A stretch of 11,606 nucleotides of DNA from Pseudomonadota bacterium. Its GTDB lineage: Bacteria; Pseudomonadota; Alphaproteobacteria; Caulobacterales; Caulobacteraceae. A program made the translations under genes and the position numbers. Below the pieces are notes generated by a model. It did no database searches. It saw only the letters and a list, made by a program, of their open reading frames with translations, and was not told where the DNA came from. This document shows positions 1 through 7,125 of the stretch, in pieces. Location of the stretch: NCBI GenBank assembly GCA_023409795.1, contig JAEYQX010000157.1, positions 1 through 11,606 on the forward strand, given 5' to 3'. Numbering within the stretch: the stretch's first letter is position 1; each line of letters begins with the position of its first letter.

Positions 1-1
1 C

Positions 2-535
2 GTCTATAACCTGTCGCTGGTCGGTGCCCTGATCGAAGCCTGGGGCGAAGAGCGCGCCAAGGCCTGGGTCGAGGGCGTCGCCGCCAACCTGGCCCGCCCG
101 CCCGAGGGCGGCGACCGCGACCAGATCCGCGCCGTGGCGGCCGGTGTCTGTGAGGTGGCCCTGACCAACTCCTACTACTTCATCCGCATGGCCAATGGCG
201 AAGATGCCAATGATCGCCAGATCGCGACCAGGCTCAAACTGGGCTTCCCCTCGCTGGATGGCCAGGGCCCGCACGTCAACATCTCGGGCGGTGGCCTGGC
301 GGCCAATGCCCCGAACAGGGCCAATGGCATCCGCTTCCTGGAGTTCCTGGCCTCGCCGGAAGCCCAGGCCATCGTGACCGAGTCCAACTATGAATATCCG
401 GCGGTCGAGGGCGCAGCCCCTGCCGCCTCGGTCGCGCCCTATGCCGACTTCACGGCCCATCCGATGAACGTCTCGCGCTATGGCATCCACCAGGCCAAGG
501 CCCAGTCGATGATCAGCGCGGCAGGCTGGCGATAG
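2..535 (+). CDS. fbpA: Fe3+ ABC transporter periplasmic substrate-binding protein, 3' part (5' end outside window)
   Basis: The frame is open from the first bases of the window to a TAG at 533-535, so this is the C-terminal 177 residues of a larger protein. FbpA/AfuA/FutA-type proteins are usually about 330-350 residues. The visible part has the family pattern of an Arg-Pro-rich segment, then GGDRDQI (visible residues 36-42), then TNSYYF (55-60). The adjacent tyrosines in this last motif match the pair that coordinates Fe3+ in FbpA proteins. Further on, HVNISGGG and a FLEFLASPEAQ helix are typical of the C-terminal lobe. By family the protein binds ferric iron in the periplasm and delivers it to the permease encoded next. 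The signal peptide, the true start and any Fur-type operator lie outside the window. The gene is followed by a hairpin and then the permease gene on the same strand. Confidence 0.9.
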   Translation, partial: VYNLSLVGALIEAWGEERAKAWVEGVAANLARPPEGGDRDQIRAVAAGVCEVALTNSYYFIRMANGEDANDRQIATRLKLGFPSLDGQGPHVNISGGGLAANAPNRANGIRFLEFLASPEAQAIVTESNYEYPAVEGAAPAASVAPYADFTAHPMNVSRYGIHQAKAQSMISAAGWR

Positions 536-561
536 GCCCCCAGCCGACACCGCGTCCTGGC

Positions 562-592
562 AAGGCCCGCCGCCTTTCGCGTGGCGGGCCTT
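562..592 (+). terminator. Intercistronic hairpin between fbpA and fbpB (attenuator or mRNA-stabilising)
   Basis: AAGGCCCGCC at 562-571 is the exact reverse complement of GGCGGGCCTT at 583-592, giving a 10-bp GC-rich stem with an 11-nt loop. No T-run follows (TTCGCCTTTG), so it is not a canonical intrinsic terminator. It lies 27 nt after the binding-protein stop and ends 5 nt before the TTG taken as the permease start. Such hairpins in binding-protein ABC operons often lower downstream expression or protect the upstream mRNA 3' end. That role here is inferred. Confidence 0.6.
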
Positions 593-597
593 CGCCT

Positions 598-2152
598 TTG
601 CACGTCCTGGGCTGGGCGGCGGCCCTGGTGGCCCTGCTGCCCCTGCTGGGCGTGATCCATGCGGCGCTCCAGCCCGGGCGCGCCGACATCGCCGCGCGCG
701 ACATCGCCCGCTATGCCGCCACCTCGGGGGTCCTGGCTCTGGGCGTTGCGGTCGTTACCGGCGCAACAGGGACCCTGGCCGCCTGGCTGGTGGCGCTTCA
801 CCGCTTTCCGGGCCATCGCTTCTTTGCCTGGGCCCTGGCCCTGCCCCTGGCGGTCCCGGCCTTTGCCCTGGCCTATTCCTATTCCCAGATATTCGACGTC
901 GCCGGCCTGTTCAGGATGTGGCTGCGCCCGACCCTGGGCTTCGACGTCGCCTTGCAGATGCGCTCCATTCCGGGAGCCATCTTCGTCCTGTCCTGCGCCT
1001 TCTACCCCTATGTCTTCCTCGCCATGCGGGCCGCCTTCGTGAGCCAGTCGGTCCATCCGGTCGAGGCCGCACGGATGCTGGGCTGCTCGGTCAGCCAGGC
1101 CTTTGTGCGCACGGCCCTGCCGCTGGCCCGCCCGGCCCTGGCTGCGGGCATGGCCCTTGCCGTCATGGAGACCCTGGCCGACTATGGCGCGGTCCAGTTC
1201 CTCAGCGTTCAGACCCTGACCACCGGGGTGGTGCGGGCCTGGTCGGTCTATGGCTCCCCCGCCTCGGCGGCCCGGTTTGCCCTGCCGCTTCTGGTCACCG
1301 CCGCCGCCCTGCTGGCGCTGGAGCGGTGGGGCCGCCAGGGCCGCCGCTATGAGACCGCGCGCGGCCAGCAAAGGACGCTGGAGCCGGTGACCCTGTCCCC
1401 GCTGAAAGGCCTGGCCGCCACCGGCTTCTGCCTTCTGCTTCTGACGTTCGGCCTGATCCTGCCGGTCGGCTATCTGCTGTGGCGCTCGCTGGAGGTGCCG
1501 CCCGACTGGCCGCGCCTGCTGGCGGCCACGGGCCGGACCCTGGGCATGGGCCTGGCCGGAGCCAGCGTCACCGTCGCCCTGGCCACCCTCCTGGCCCTGA
1601 GCGCCCACCGCTTGCCGGTGATGACGCGCCTGGCCAGCCTGGGCTATGCCACCCCCGGCGCGGTCATGGCCATCGGCCTGCTGGGCCCCGCCGCCGTCCT
1701 GTGGACCCTCTTGCCCGGCACGGTTAGCGGCCTGGGTGTGGGCATTGCCCTGCTGATCTATGCCTATGCCGCCCGCCTGATGGCCGCCGCCCTGGAGCCT
1801 GTCGAGGCGGGCCTGCACAGGATTACCCCCTCGATGACCCAGGCCGCGCGCAGCCTGGGCCGCAGCGAGCTGGCCACCGCTACCTCGGTCCAGTTGCCGA
1901 TCGCGCGCGGGGCCCTGCTGACGGCGGGCCTGATCGTCCTGGTCGATGTGCTGAAAGAGCTGCCCGCCACCCTGATCCTGCGGCCGTTCGATTTCGATAC
2001 CCTGGCGGTGCTGGCGTCCAACTATGCCCTGGACGAGCGGCTGGCCCAGGCCGGCTGGCCGTCCCTGCTGATCATTGGCCTGGCCCTGCCCGGCGTGATC
2101 TGGCTGACCCGCCAGGTGACGCGGAGCAGCCGCGCCCGCCGCCGTGATCCGA

Positions 2153-2163
<11 letters not shown>
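598..2163 (+). CDS. fbpB: Fe3+ ABC transporter permease (two fused MetI-type domains)
   Basis: This is the inner-membrane channel subunit of a ferric-iron importer. The 521-residue product is very hydrophobic and contains two tandem permease domains, as in FbpB/SfuB-type proteins (usually about 500-560 residues). Each half has an EAA loop that contacts the ATPase: EAARMLGCS near residues 156-164, and QAARSLGRSELA near 415-426, each followed by a conserved Leu-Pro-Leu/Ile-Ala-Arg segment. The linker between halves (about 242-270) is charged. The start is uncertain. TTG at 598 is the first usual start codon in the frame, but it has no visible Shine-Dalgarno sequence and lies directly after a hairpin. 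The frame stays open upstream and would encode an Arg/Lys-rich stretch suited to a cytoplasmic N-terminus. The end overlaps the ATPase gene by 11 nt, which indicates translational coupling. Confidence 0.9.
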
Positions 2164-3193
<1,030 letters not shown>

Positions 3194-3203
3194 CCCATCC
3201 TCC

Positions 3204-3240
3204 CTTCTCCCCTTGCGGGAGAAGCTGCCCCGTCAGGGGC
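3204..3240. repeat. Tandem hairpins just after fbpC (REP-like element)
   Basis: Two adjacent stem-loops: CTTCTCCC (3204-3211) pairs with GGGAGAAG (3217-3224) over a 5-nt loop, and GCCCC (3227-3231) pairs with GGGGC (3236-3240) over a GTCA loop. CATCC just upstream and GGATG just downstream (from 3241) could extend a larger fold. The pair lies 10 nt after the fbpC stop and may serve as a 3' end or mRNA-stability element. It lacks a T-run. The style matches short palindromic elements dispersed in alphaproteobacterial intergenic DNA, which cannot be confirmed without the genome. Confidence 0.6.
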
Positions 3241-3283
3241 GGATGAGGGGTCTCAATCGCGGAAAATTCACCCCTCCCGCGTC

Positions 3284-3306
3284 ACCCTCGGCCCCGTGCC
3301 GAGGGT
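3284..3306. repeat. Perfect 8-bp hairpin in the fbpC-HNH intergenic region
   Basis: ACCCTCGG (3284-3291) is the exact reverse complement of CCGAGGGT (3299-3306), with a 7-nt loop. It is one of at least six palindromic units in this 320-nt gene-free stretch. No T-run follows on either strand. The function is unknown. Confidence 0.55.
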
Positions 3307-3352
3307 CCAGACACGCTACGGTCCCCCCAAATCCCCACCGTCACGTCTATGG

Positions 3353-3375
3353 ATCCTCGGGACAGGCCCGAGGAT
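3353..3375. repeat. Perfect 9-bp hairpin in the fbpC-HNH intergenic region
   Basis: ATCCTCGGG (3353-3361) pairs perfectly with CCCGAGGAT (3367-3375) over the loop ACAGG. The arms resemble those of the 3284-3306 hairpin, which share CCTCGG/CCGAGG. The two may therefore be related palindromic units. Confidence 0.6.
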
Positions 3376-3400
3376 GACGCATGACATCTCCCCCGCCCAC

Positions 3401-3416
3401 CCCGGCGAAGGCCGGG
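3401..3416. repeat. GC hairpin with GAAG loop next to the direct repeats
   Basis: CCCGGC (3401-3406) pairs with GCCGGG (3411-3416) over a GAAG loop. It directly precedes the first copy of the 42-bp repeat. The CCCCGGCGAAGGCCGGGAT style is a familiar dispersed palindrome in alphaproteobacteria, stated from memory. Confidence 0.55.
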
Positions 3417-3417
3417 A

Positions 3418-3459
3418 TCGCCCGCGCTCAGAAGGCGACGCCTTCTCGACCCGACGCGG
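3418..3459. repeat. 42-bp direct repeat, copy 1, with internal hairpin
   Basis: This 42-nt segment recurs at 3471-3512 with one difference (G at 3437, T at 3490). Inside it, AGAAGGC and GCCTTCT form a perfect 7-bp stem around a GAC loop. An outer stem CCGCG/CGCGG can form around it. The single difference lies in the loop, so pairing is kept. The gap between the copies is 11 nt. No coding sequence is evident. Confidence 0.7.
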
Positions 3460-3470
3460 AGAATTCCTGG

Positions 3471-3513
3471 TCGCCCGCGCTCAGAAGGCTACGCCTTCTC
3501 GACCCGACGCGGG
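3471..3513. repeat. 42-bp direct repeat, copy 2, abutting the HNH stop codon
   Basis: Second copy of the repeat, with inner stem AGAAGGC/GCCTTCT around a TAC loop. The outer stem here is 6 bp: CCCGCG (3474-3479) with CGCGGG (3508-3513). It ends exactly where the HNH stop codon begins (3514), so it would form the first structure in that gene's 3' end. It may act as a terminator or stability element for the minus-strand transcript, though no T-run is present. Confidence 0.7.
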
Positions 3514-4086
3514 CTACGGCTCCAGCTCGATGTCCCAGTAGAGGTAGTCCAGCCAGGACTGGTGCAGGTAGTGGGGCGGGAAGCGTCGGCCCGCCTCCTG
3601 CAGTTCCCAGCTTGACGGCTGGTGGGCCGTGCGGCGCAGCAGGGGCATGGCAGCCTGGTGCGGGGTGCGCCCGCCCTTCTTCAGATTACAGGGTCCACAG
3701 GCGGCGACGATGTTCTGCCAGGTCGTCCGTCCGCCCTGGGCGCGCGGGATGACGTGGTCAAAGGTCAGGTCCTGGGCCAGGCCCGGCTGGCCACAATACT
3801 GGCAGGCAAAGCCGTCCCGCAGGAAGACGTTGAAGCGGGTGAAGGCCGGTCGTCGGTCCTGGTCCACATAGGACTTCAGCGAGATGACGCTGGGCAGCGG
3901 CATCTCCATCGACGGGCTGCGCACCACCTTGTCATAGGTGGCGACCACATCGACGCGCTCCTGCCACACGGCCTTGACCACTTCTTCCCAAGGCCAGACC
4001 GACAGGGGGTAATAGGAAAGGGGCCGAAAGTCGGCGTTCAGCACAAGGGCTGGCCAACCAGAAGGCGGACGGGTCAAAACCTCCAT
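3514..4086 (-). CDS. HNH endonuclease family protein
   Basis: The 190-residue product has a complete HNH/zinc-ribbon nuclease core in its middle. Counting from ATG 4086, this comprises CQYC (95-98), the catalytic-type FDHVIPRAQGG with Asp-His at 110-111, the central Asn 125, and CGPCN (130-134) followed by LKKGGRTP. The two CxxC pairs should bind a structural zinc, and the DH/N residues a catalytic metal. The N-terminal 80 residues (VLNADFRPLSYYPLSVWPW, then a WQERVDV segment) belong to a widespread chromosomal HNH family of unknown biological role. ATG 4086 is chosen over GTG 4089 because a strong GGGAGGG lies 4-5 nt upstream. The gene is monocistronic and convergent with fbpC, with no methylase or phage gene nearby. 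Nuclease activity follows from family; the in vivo substrate is unknown. Confidence 0.9.
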   Translation of the reverse strand: MEVLTRPPSGWPALVLNADFRPLSYYPLSVWPWEEVVKAVWQERVDVVATYDKVVRSPSMEMPLPSVISLKSYVDQDRRPAFTRFNVFLRDGFACQYCGQPGLAQDLTFDHVIPRAQGGRTTWQNIVAACGPCNLKKGGRTPHQAAMPLLRRTAHQPSSWELQEAGRRFPPHYLHQSWLDYLYWDIELEP

Positions 4087-4090
4087 CACG

Positions 4091-4097
4091 CCCTCCC
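4091..4097 (-). promoter_or_regulatory. Ribosome binding site of the HNH gene
   Basis: The minus strand reads GGGAGGG, ending 4 nt before ATG 4086. Spacing from the GGAGG core fits ATG 4086 (5 nt) but not GTG 4089 (2 nt), so it fixes the start codon. Confidence 0.75.
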
Positions 4098-4162
4098 GAA
4101 ACTGCGGCAGGGTTTCAAGGCGACAGGATTGAGGACACTACTCCTTTCCTAGTCTGATGCCT

Positions 4163-4222
4163 TTAACTTAAGCCCGATTCTTCGACACTGCCACGTCTGG
4201 CGCGCGGTGTTTTTGTGACAAA
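4163..4222 (-). promoter_or_regulatory. Candidate control region upstream of the HNH gene
   Basis: In this otherwise GC-rich window, 4130-4222 is relatively AT-rich and lies about 80-135 nt upstream of the HNH start. It contains TTAACTTAA (4163-4171), a GATTC site (GANTC, the CcrM methylation motif of Caulobacterales; 4176-4180), and the perfect odd palindrome TTTGT-G-ACAAA (4212-4222). I could not find a convincing -35/-10 pair. The TTAA spacing is 1 nt, not the 7 nt of a full CtrA site. A regulatory role is inferred from position and composition. Confidence 0.3.
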
Positions 4223-4256
4223 TGCCGCCCGTGGGCGAAAACTTGGAAGCCTGGCC

Positions 4257-4901
4257 TTAACGACTGGGCGCACTGGGGAAGGCGGGCAGGCTCCAGCCCC
4301 AGGTCAGGGCTCCGGCGCGCAGGCCAAAGCCGGCGACCACGGCCACCGCCACCGCAGGCCAGGTCGGCACCCCGACATAGGTCAGGACCGCAAACAGGGT
4401 CCCTGACAGCAGGGCGGCGGTGATGTTCAGCTCGCGCCGCAGCAGGATCGAGGGCTGGTTGGCCAGGACATCGCGCACGATCCCGCCAAAGCAGGCCGTC
4501 AGGACCCCCATGATGACGCAGATCATCGGCGCGACCCCATAGGTCGCGGCCTTGGCCGTGCCCATGACCCCATAGGCCGCCAGGCCCAGGGCATCCAGCC
4601 ACAGCAGGGCCCGGAAACGCCAGGTCCGCGCCCCCAGGATCCAGATCGCCGAGGCCGCCAGCACGCAGACGGCGATATAGCGCCAGTCCTGGACCCAGAA
4701 GACCGGGGCCCCGATCAGCAGGTCGCGCAGCGTGCCGCCGCCCACCCCGGTGATCGCGCCAAAGAAGGCAAAGGTCACCCAGTCATGCTTCTCGCGCGCA
4801 GCGGCCAGGGCGCCGGTCGCGGCAAAGACCGCCACCCCCAGCAGGTCCAGCAGGGGCAGCACGGTCTCGGGGCGCGCCAGGTCAGGGGCCAGCGAGGTCA
4901 C
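4257..4901 (-). CDS. TRIC/UPF0126 family inner-membrane protein (YadS-like)
   Basis: This is a hydrophobic inner-membrane protein built from two similar halves, each with a glycine-rich motif followed by Arg-Asp: GVGGGTLRD in the first half and CFGGIVRD in the second. This is the hallmark of the UPF0126 family, now grouped with trimeric intracellular cation (TRIC) channels. Six or seven membrane segments are evident. The second half also has the family's LDALGLAAYGVMG and LANQPSILLR segments. By homology it may conduct K+ or other small cations; this is not shown for this protein. From GTG 4901 it is 214 residues. Other in-frame starts are TTG 4946, TTG 4925 and GTG 4862. The last aligns best with E. 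coli YadS, which begins directly at TM1. None has a good Shine-Dalgarno. A short CGCCC/GGGCG inverted repeat (4226-4237) lies just past the stop. The gene is divergent from the oxygenase gene. Confidence 0.88.
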   Translation of the reverse strand: MTSLAPDLARPETVLPLLDLLGVAVFAATGALAAAREKHDWVTFAFFGAITGVGGGTLRDLLIGAPVFWVQDWRYIAVCVLAASAIWILGARTWRFRALLWLDALGLAAYGVMGTAKAATYGVAPMICVIMGVLTACFGGIVRDVLANQPSILLRRELNITAALLSGTLFAVLTYVGVPTWPAVAVAVVAGFGLRAGALTWGWSLPAFPSAPSR

Positions 4902-5049
4902 GGAAGTCAGGTCAACAGAGCTCAAAGATGCAATCCCGGGGCGCAATCCTGAGCGCCTGGGCCGTACATAGCACCCCTACGGCCCTTCCGCCCACCTTGC
5001 CCTTGCGGCCTTATCGACACGGGCCCGTGTGGCAGGTAGCGTCCCGGCC

Positions 5050-6195
5050 ATGAAAGATCTGGCCGACCTTCTACATCCCCTTACGCCTGAACGGTTTTTC
5101 GCCGAATACCATGGGCGCAGGCCGCTGCACCTGCCCGCCAGCGATGCCGCTGGGCTGCCAGGTCCCGACCGAGCCTCCCTGCTGGATTGGGAAGGGCTCA
5201 GCCAACTGCTGAACCAGTCGTCCATCTGGACCCCCTCGACGCTGAAGCTGGTCCAGAACACCGAGGCTATCCCGCCAGAACTCTATTGCCGCCTGGTGCG
5301 CGACCAGAATGGCGAGCAGATGCGTCCTGACCCGGCCAAGGTCAGCCTGTTCCTGGCGCGCGGTGCCAGCCTTATCGCCGGGGATGTGCAGGGGCTGACG
5401 CCCGCGCTGTCACGCCTCACCCAGGCGCTGGGCCGGGCCTTTGCAGCGAGCGCCCAGGCCAATGTCTATTGCTCGTTCCAGGGAGTTAAGGCCTTTGGCA
5501 GCCACTATGACCTGACCGACGTCTTTGCCATCCAGACCCGGGGCACGAAGCTGTGGAAGCTCTATGCCCACCGCGAGGACCTGCCGGTGGAAATGCCCGA
5601 GTTGCCCGACCCCAGGGCCTACTTCGAGCAGGCCCGCGGCCCGGTGGTGGCCGAGATCATGATGCGACCCGGCGATGTCCTGTACATTCCGCGCGGCTGC
5701 TATCACGACGCCCTGGCCCAGGATGAGGCCTCCCTGCACGTCACCATTGCCCTGGCTCCCCTACATGGACGGGTCCTGTTCCGGCTACTTGAACATGCAG
5801 CCATGCAGGACCGGGCCTTCCGCGCCTATCTGCCGCCGGCGGACCAGGATGGCGGGCGCGCCCTGCAGGCCCATCTGGCCGACCTGGGCCAGCGCCTGGC
5901 CCAGCTGGCAGCCCATCCGGCCTTCCGCGACGAAGTGGCCATGGCCCAGGAACAGATCATCCCGCGTGAGGCGGCCATCACCCTGCCCCGTGCCCCAGCC
6001 CTTGCCACCTACCGGCGCACCAGCCTGGTCGCCCGGACCTATTCCGGCCCCCTGGCCCACGCCATGAACTGGGCCCTGTCCCAGCCCGGCTTCGTGCTGG
6101 AAGAGGTGATCGCCCAGTTCAACTTCGTGCCCGAGGCCGATATCCGCCAGGCGGTCGAGGAGGCCGAAAAGGCCGGCGTCCTGCAAAGGGTCTAG
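5050..6195 (+). CDS. JmjC/cupin-type 2-oxoglutarate- and Fe(II)-dependent oxygenase, ribosomal-oxygenase-like
   Basis: The 381-residue product resembles the Cupin_4/JmjC proteins that include bacterial YcfD (RoxA) and eukaryotic MINA53/NO66, which hydroxylate ribosomal proteins. Iron ligands are visible as the HxD motif in FGSHYDLTDVFAIQ (His 152, Asp 154) and the distal His 219 in YIPRGCYHD. GTKLWKLY (165-172) is the usual strand between them. After the cupin core come charged helices suited to dimerisation (about 245-325). The C-terminus (about 340-381, ending EEAEKAGVLQRV) resembles a winged helix, as in ribosomal oxygenases. The likely reaction is hydroxylation coupled to 2-oxoglutarate decarboxylation; the substrate is unknown. 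ATG 5050 is chosen because its MKDLADLLHPLTPERFFAEY opening fits the family; GTG 5029 would add seven residues. The gene ends 4 nt before gluQ, so the two are probably co-transcribed. Confidence 0.88.
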   Translation: MKDLADLLHPLTPERFFAEYHGRRPLHLPASDAAGLPGPDRASLLDWEGLSQLLNQSSIWTPSTLKLVQNTEAIPPELYCRLVRDQNGEQMRPDPAKVSLFLARGASLIAGDVQGLTPALSRLTQALGRAFAASAQANVYCSFQGVKAFGSHYDLTDVFAIQTRGTKLWKLYAHREDLPVEMPELPDPRAYFEQARGPVVAEIMMRPGDVLYIPRGCYHDALAQDEASLHVTIALAPLHGRVLFRLLEHAAMQDRAFRAYLPPADQDGGRALQAHLADLGQRLAQLAAHPAFRDEVAMAQEQIIPREAAITLPRAPALATYRRTSLVARTYSGPLAHAMNWALSQPGFVLEEVIAQFNFVPEADIRQAVEEAEKAGVLQRV

Positions 6196-6199
6196 GCCC

Positions 6200-7048
6200 A
6201 TGTTCGCCACCCGCTTTGCCCCTTCGCCGACCGGCCGCCTGCATCGGGGCCACGCCTTCTCGGCCCTGACGGCCTGGACTGCGGCGCGCGAGGCCGGGGG
6301 GCGCTTTGTCCTGCGGATCGAGGACATCGACCCGACCCGCTGTCGCCCGGAGCATGAGGCCGTGATCCTGGAGGACCTGGCCTGGCTGGGCCTGGACTGG
6401 GAAGAGCCGGTGCGCCGCCAGTCCGATCACCTGGACGACTATGCACGGGTGGTCGAGGCCCTGCGCCAGCGCGGCCTGGTCTATCGCTGCTTTCGCACCC
6501 GCAAGCAGTTGCTGGACGAGATCGGCCACGCCCCCCACGGCCCGGCCGAGGCGGCCCGGCCCGGCCCCCACGCGCCCGACGAGGAAGCGGCCCTGTTGGC
6601 CCAGGGCCTGCCCTTTGCCTGGCGACTGTCGCTGGAGCGTGCCCGCCAGGCCCTGGGCGAGGCTCGCTGGAACGACCTGGCCTTTGTCGAGGAAGGCGAG
6701 GGTCCCGATGGCGAAACCGGCCTGGTCCGCGCCCGGCCCGAGACAGCTGGCGACGTCGTCCTGGCGCGCAAGGATGCGGGCACGGCCTATCACCTGGCGG
6801 TCACCCATGACGATGCCCTGCAGGGGATCAACCACGTAATCCGGGGCCAGGACCTGTTCGAGGCCACCCACATCCAGTGCCTGATCCAGGCCCTGATGGA
6901 CTGGCCCCGTCCCGTCTATCGCCACCACCGCCTGCTGACCGGACCCGATGGCCGTCGCTATGCCAAGCGCGACCGCTCGGTCACCCTGGCCGAACTGCGC
7001 CAGGGCGGGCTGACGCCCCAGGCCCTGCGGGCCGAACTGGGCTTCTGA
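6200..7048 (+). CDS. gluQ: Glutamyl-queuosine tRNA(Asp) synthetase
   Basis: This is a GluRS catalytic-domain paralogue lacking an anticodon-binding domain. By family it activates glutamate and attaches it to the queuosine base at position 34 of tRNA(Asp). The 282-residue length is typical of GluQ and far shorter than GluRS (about 470). It has the class I signature FAPSPTGRLHRGHA, with HRGH (15-18) as the HIGH motif. VLRIEDIDPTR follows, and later HLAVTHDDALQGINHVIRG and GQDLFEATHIQ. GRRYAKRD replaces KMSKS (YAKRD at 254-258). The zinc site of E. coli GluQ appears lost: YRCFRTR has one cysteine where the bacterial CxC pair is expected, and the later Tyr/Cys ligands are not evident. The start ATG 6200 follows the oxygenase stop by 4 nt with a weak AGG-type Shine-Dalgarno overlapping that gene. 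Transcription ends at the 7070-7099 terminator. Confidence 0.93.
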   Translation: MFATRFAPSPTGRLHRGHAFSALTAWTAAREAGGRFVLRIEDIDPTRCRPEHEAVILEDLAWLGLDWEEPVRRQSDHLDDYARVVEALRQRGLVYRCFRTRKQLLDEIGHAPHGPAEAARPGPHAPDEEAALLAQGLPFAWRLSLERARQALGEARWNDLAFVEEGEGPDGETGLVRARPETAGDVVLARKDAGTAYHLAVTHDDALQGINHVIRGQDLFEATHIQCLIQALMDWPRPVYRHHRLLTGPDGRRYAKRDRSVTLAELRQGGLTPQALRAELGF

Positions 7049-7069
7049 GCCGGCCCGGCCGCCCATGAA

Positions 7070-7099
7070 AAAACCCCGGGGCCGAGGCTCCGGGGTTTT
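7070..7099. terminator. Bidirectional Rho-independent terminator between gluQ and the cold-shock gene
   Basis: AAAACCCCGG (7070-7079) pairs perfectly with CCGGGGTTTT (7090-7099), a 10-bp stem whose inner part GGCCGAGGCT can pair further. An A-run precedes the left arm (7068-7073) and a T-run ends the right arm, so it works as an intrinsic terminator on both strands. It lies 21 nt after the gluQ stop and 26 nt after the convergent cold-shock gene's stop. Confidence 0.9.
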
Positions 7100-7125
7100 C
7101 CTTGAACCCTGGGGTTCAGATCAGC

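Noticed and set aside
3418..3512. Possible CRISPR array from the two 42-bp repeats
   Set aside because: Only two copies, an 11-nt spacer, longer than usual repeats with internal palindromes, and no cas genes. REP-like elements fit better.
3197..3541. Short plus-strand open frames in the palindrome region
   Set aside because: They run through the hairpin repeats, have no ribosome site and give low-complexity translations. Treated as non-coding.
4980..5049. Promoter elements between the TRIC-like and oxygenase genes
   Set aside because: No -35/-10 pair with acceptable spacing could be found on either strand. Only short partial matches are present.
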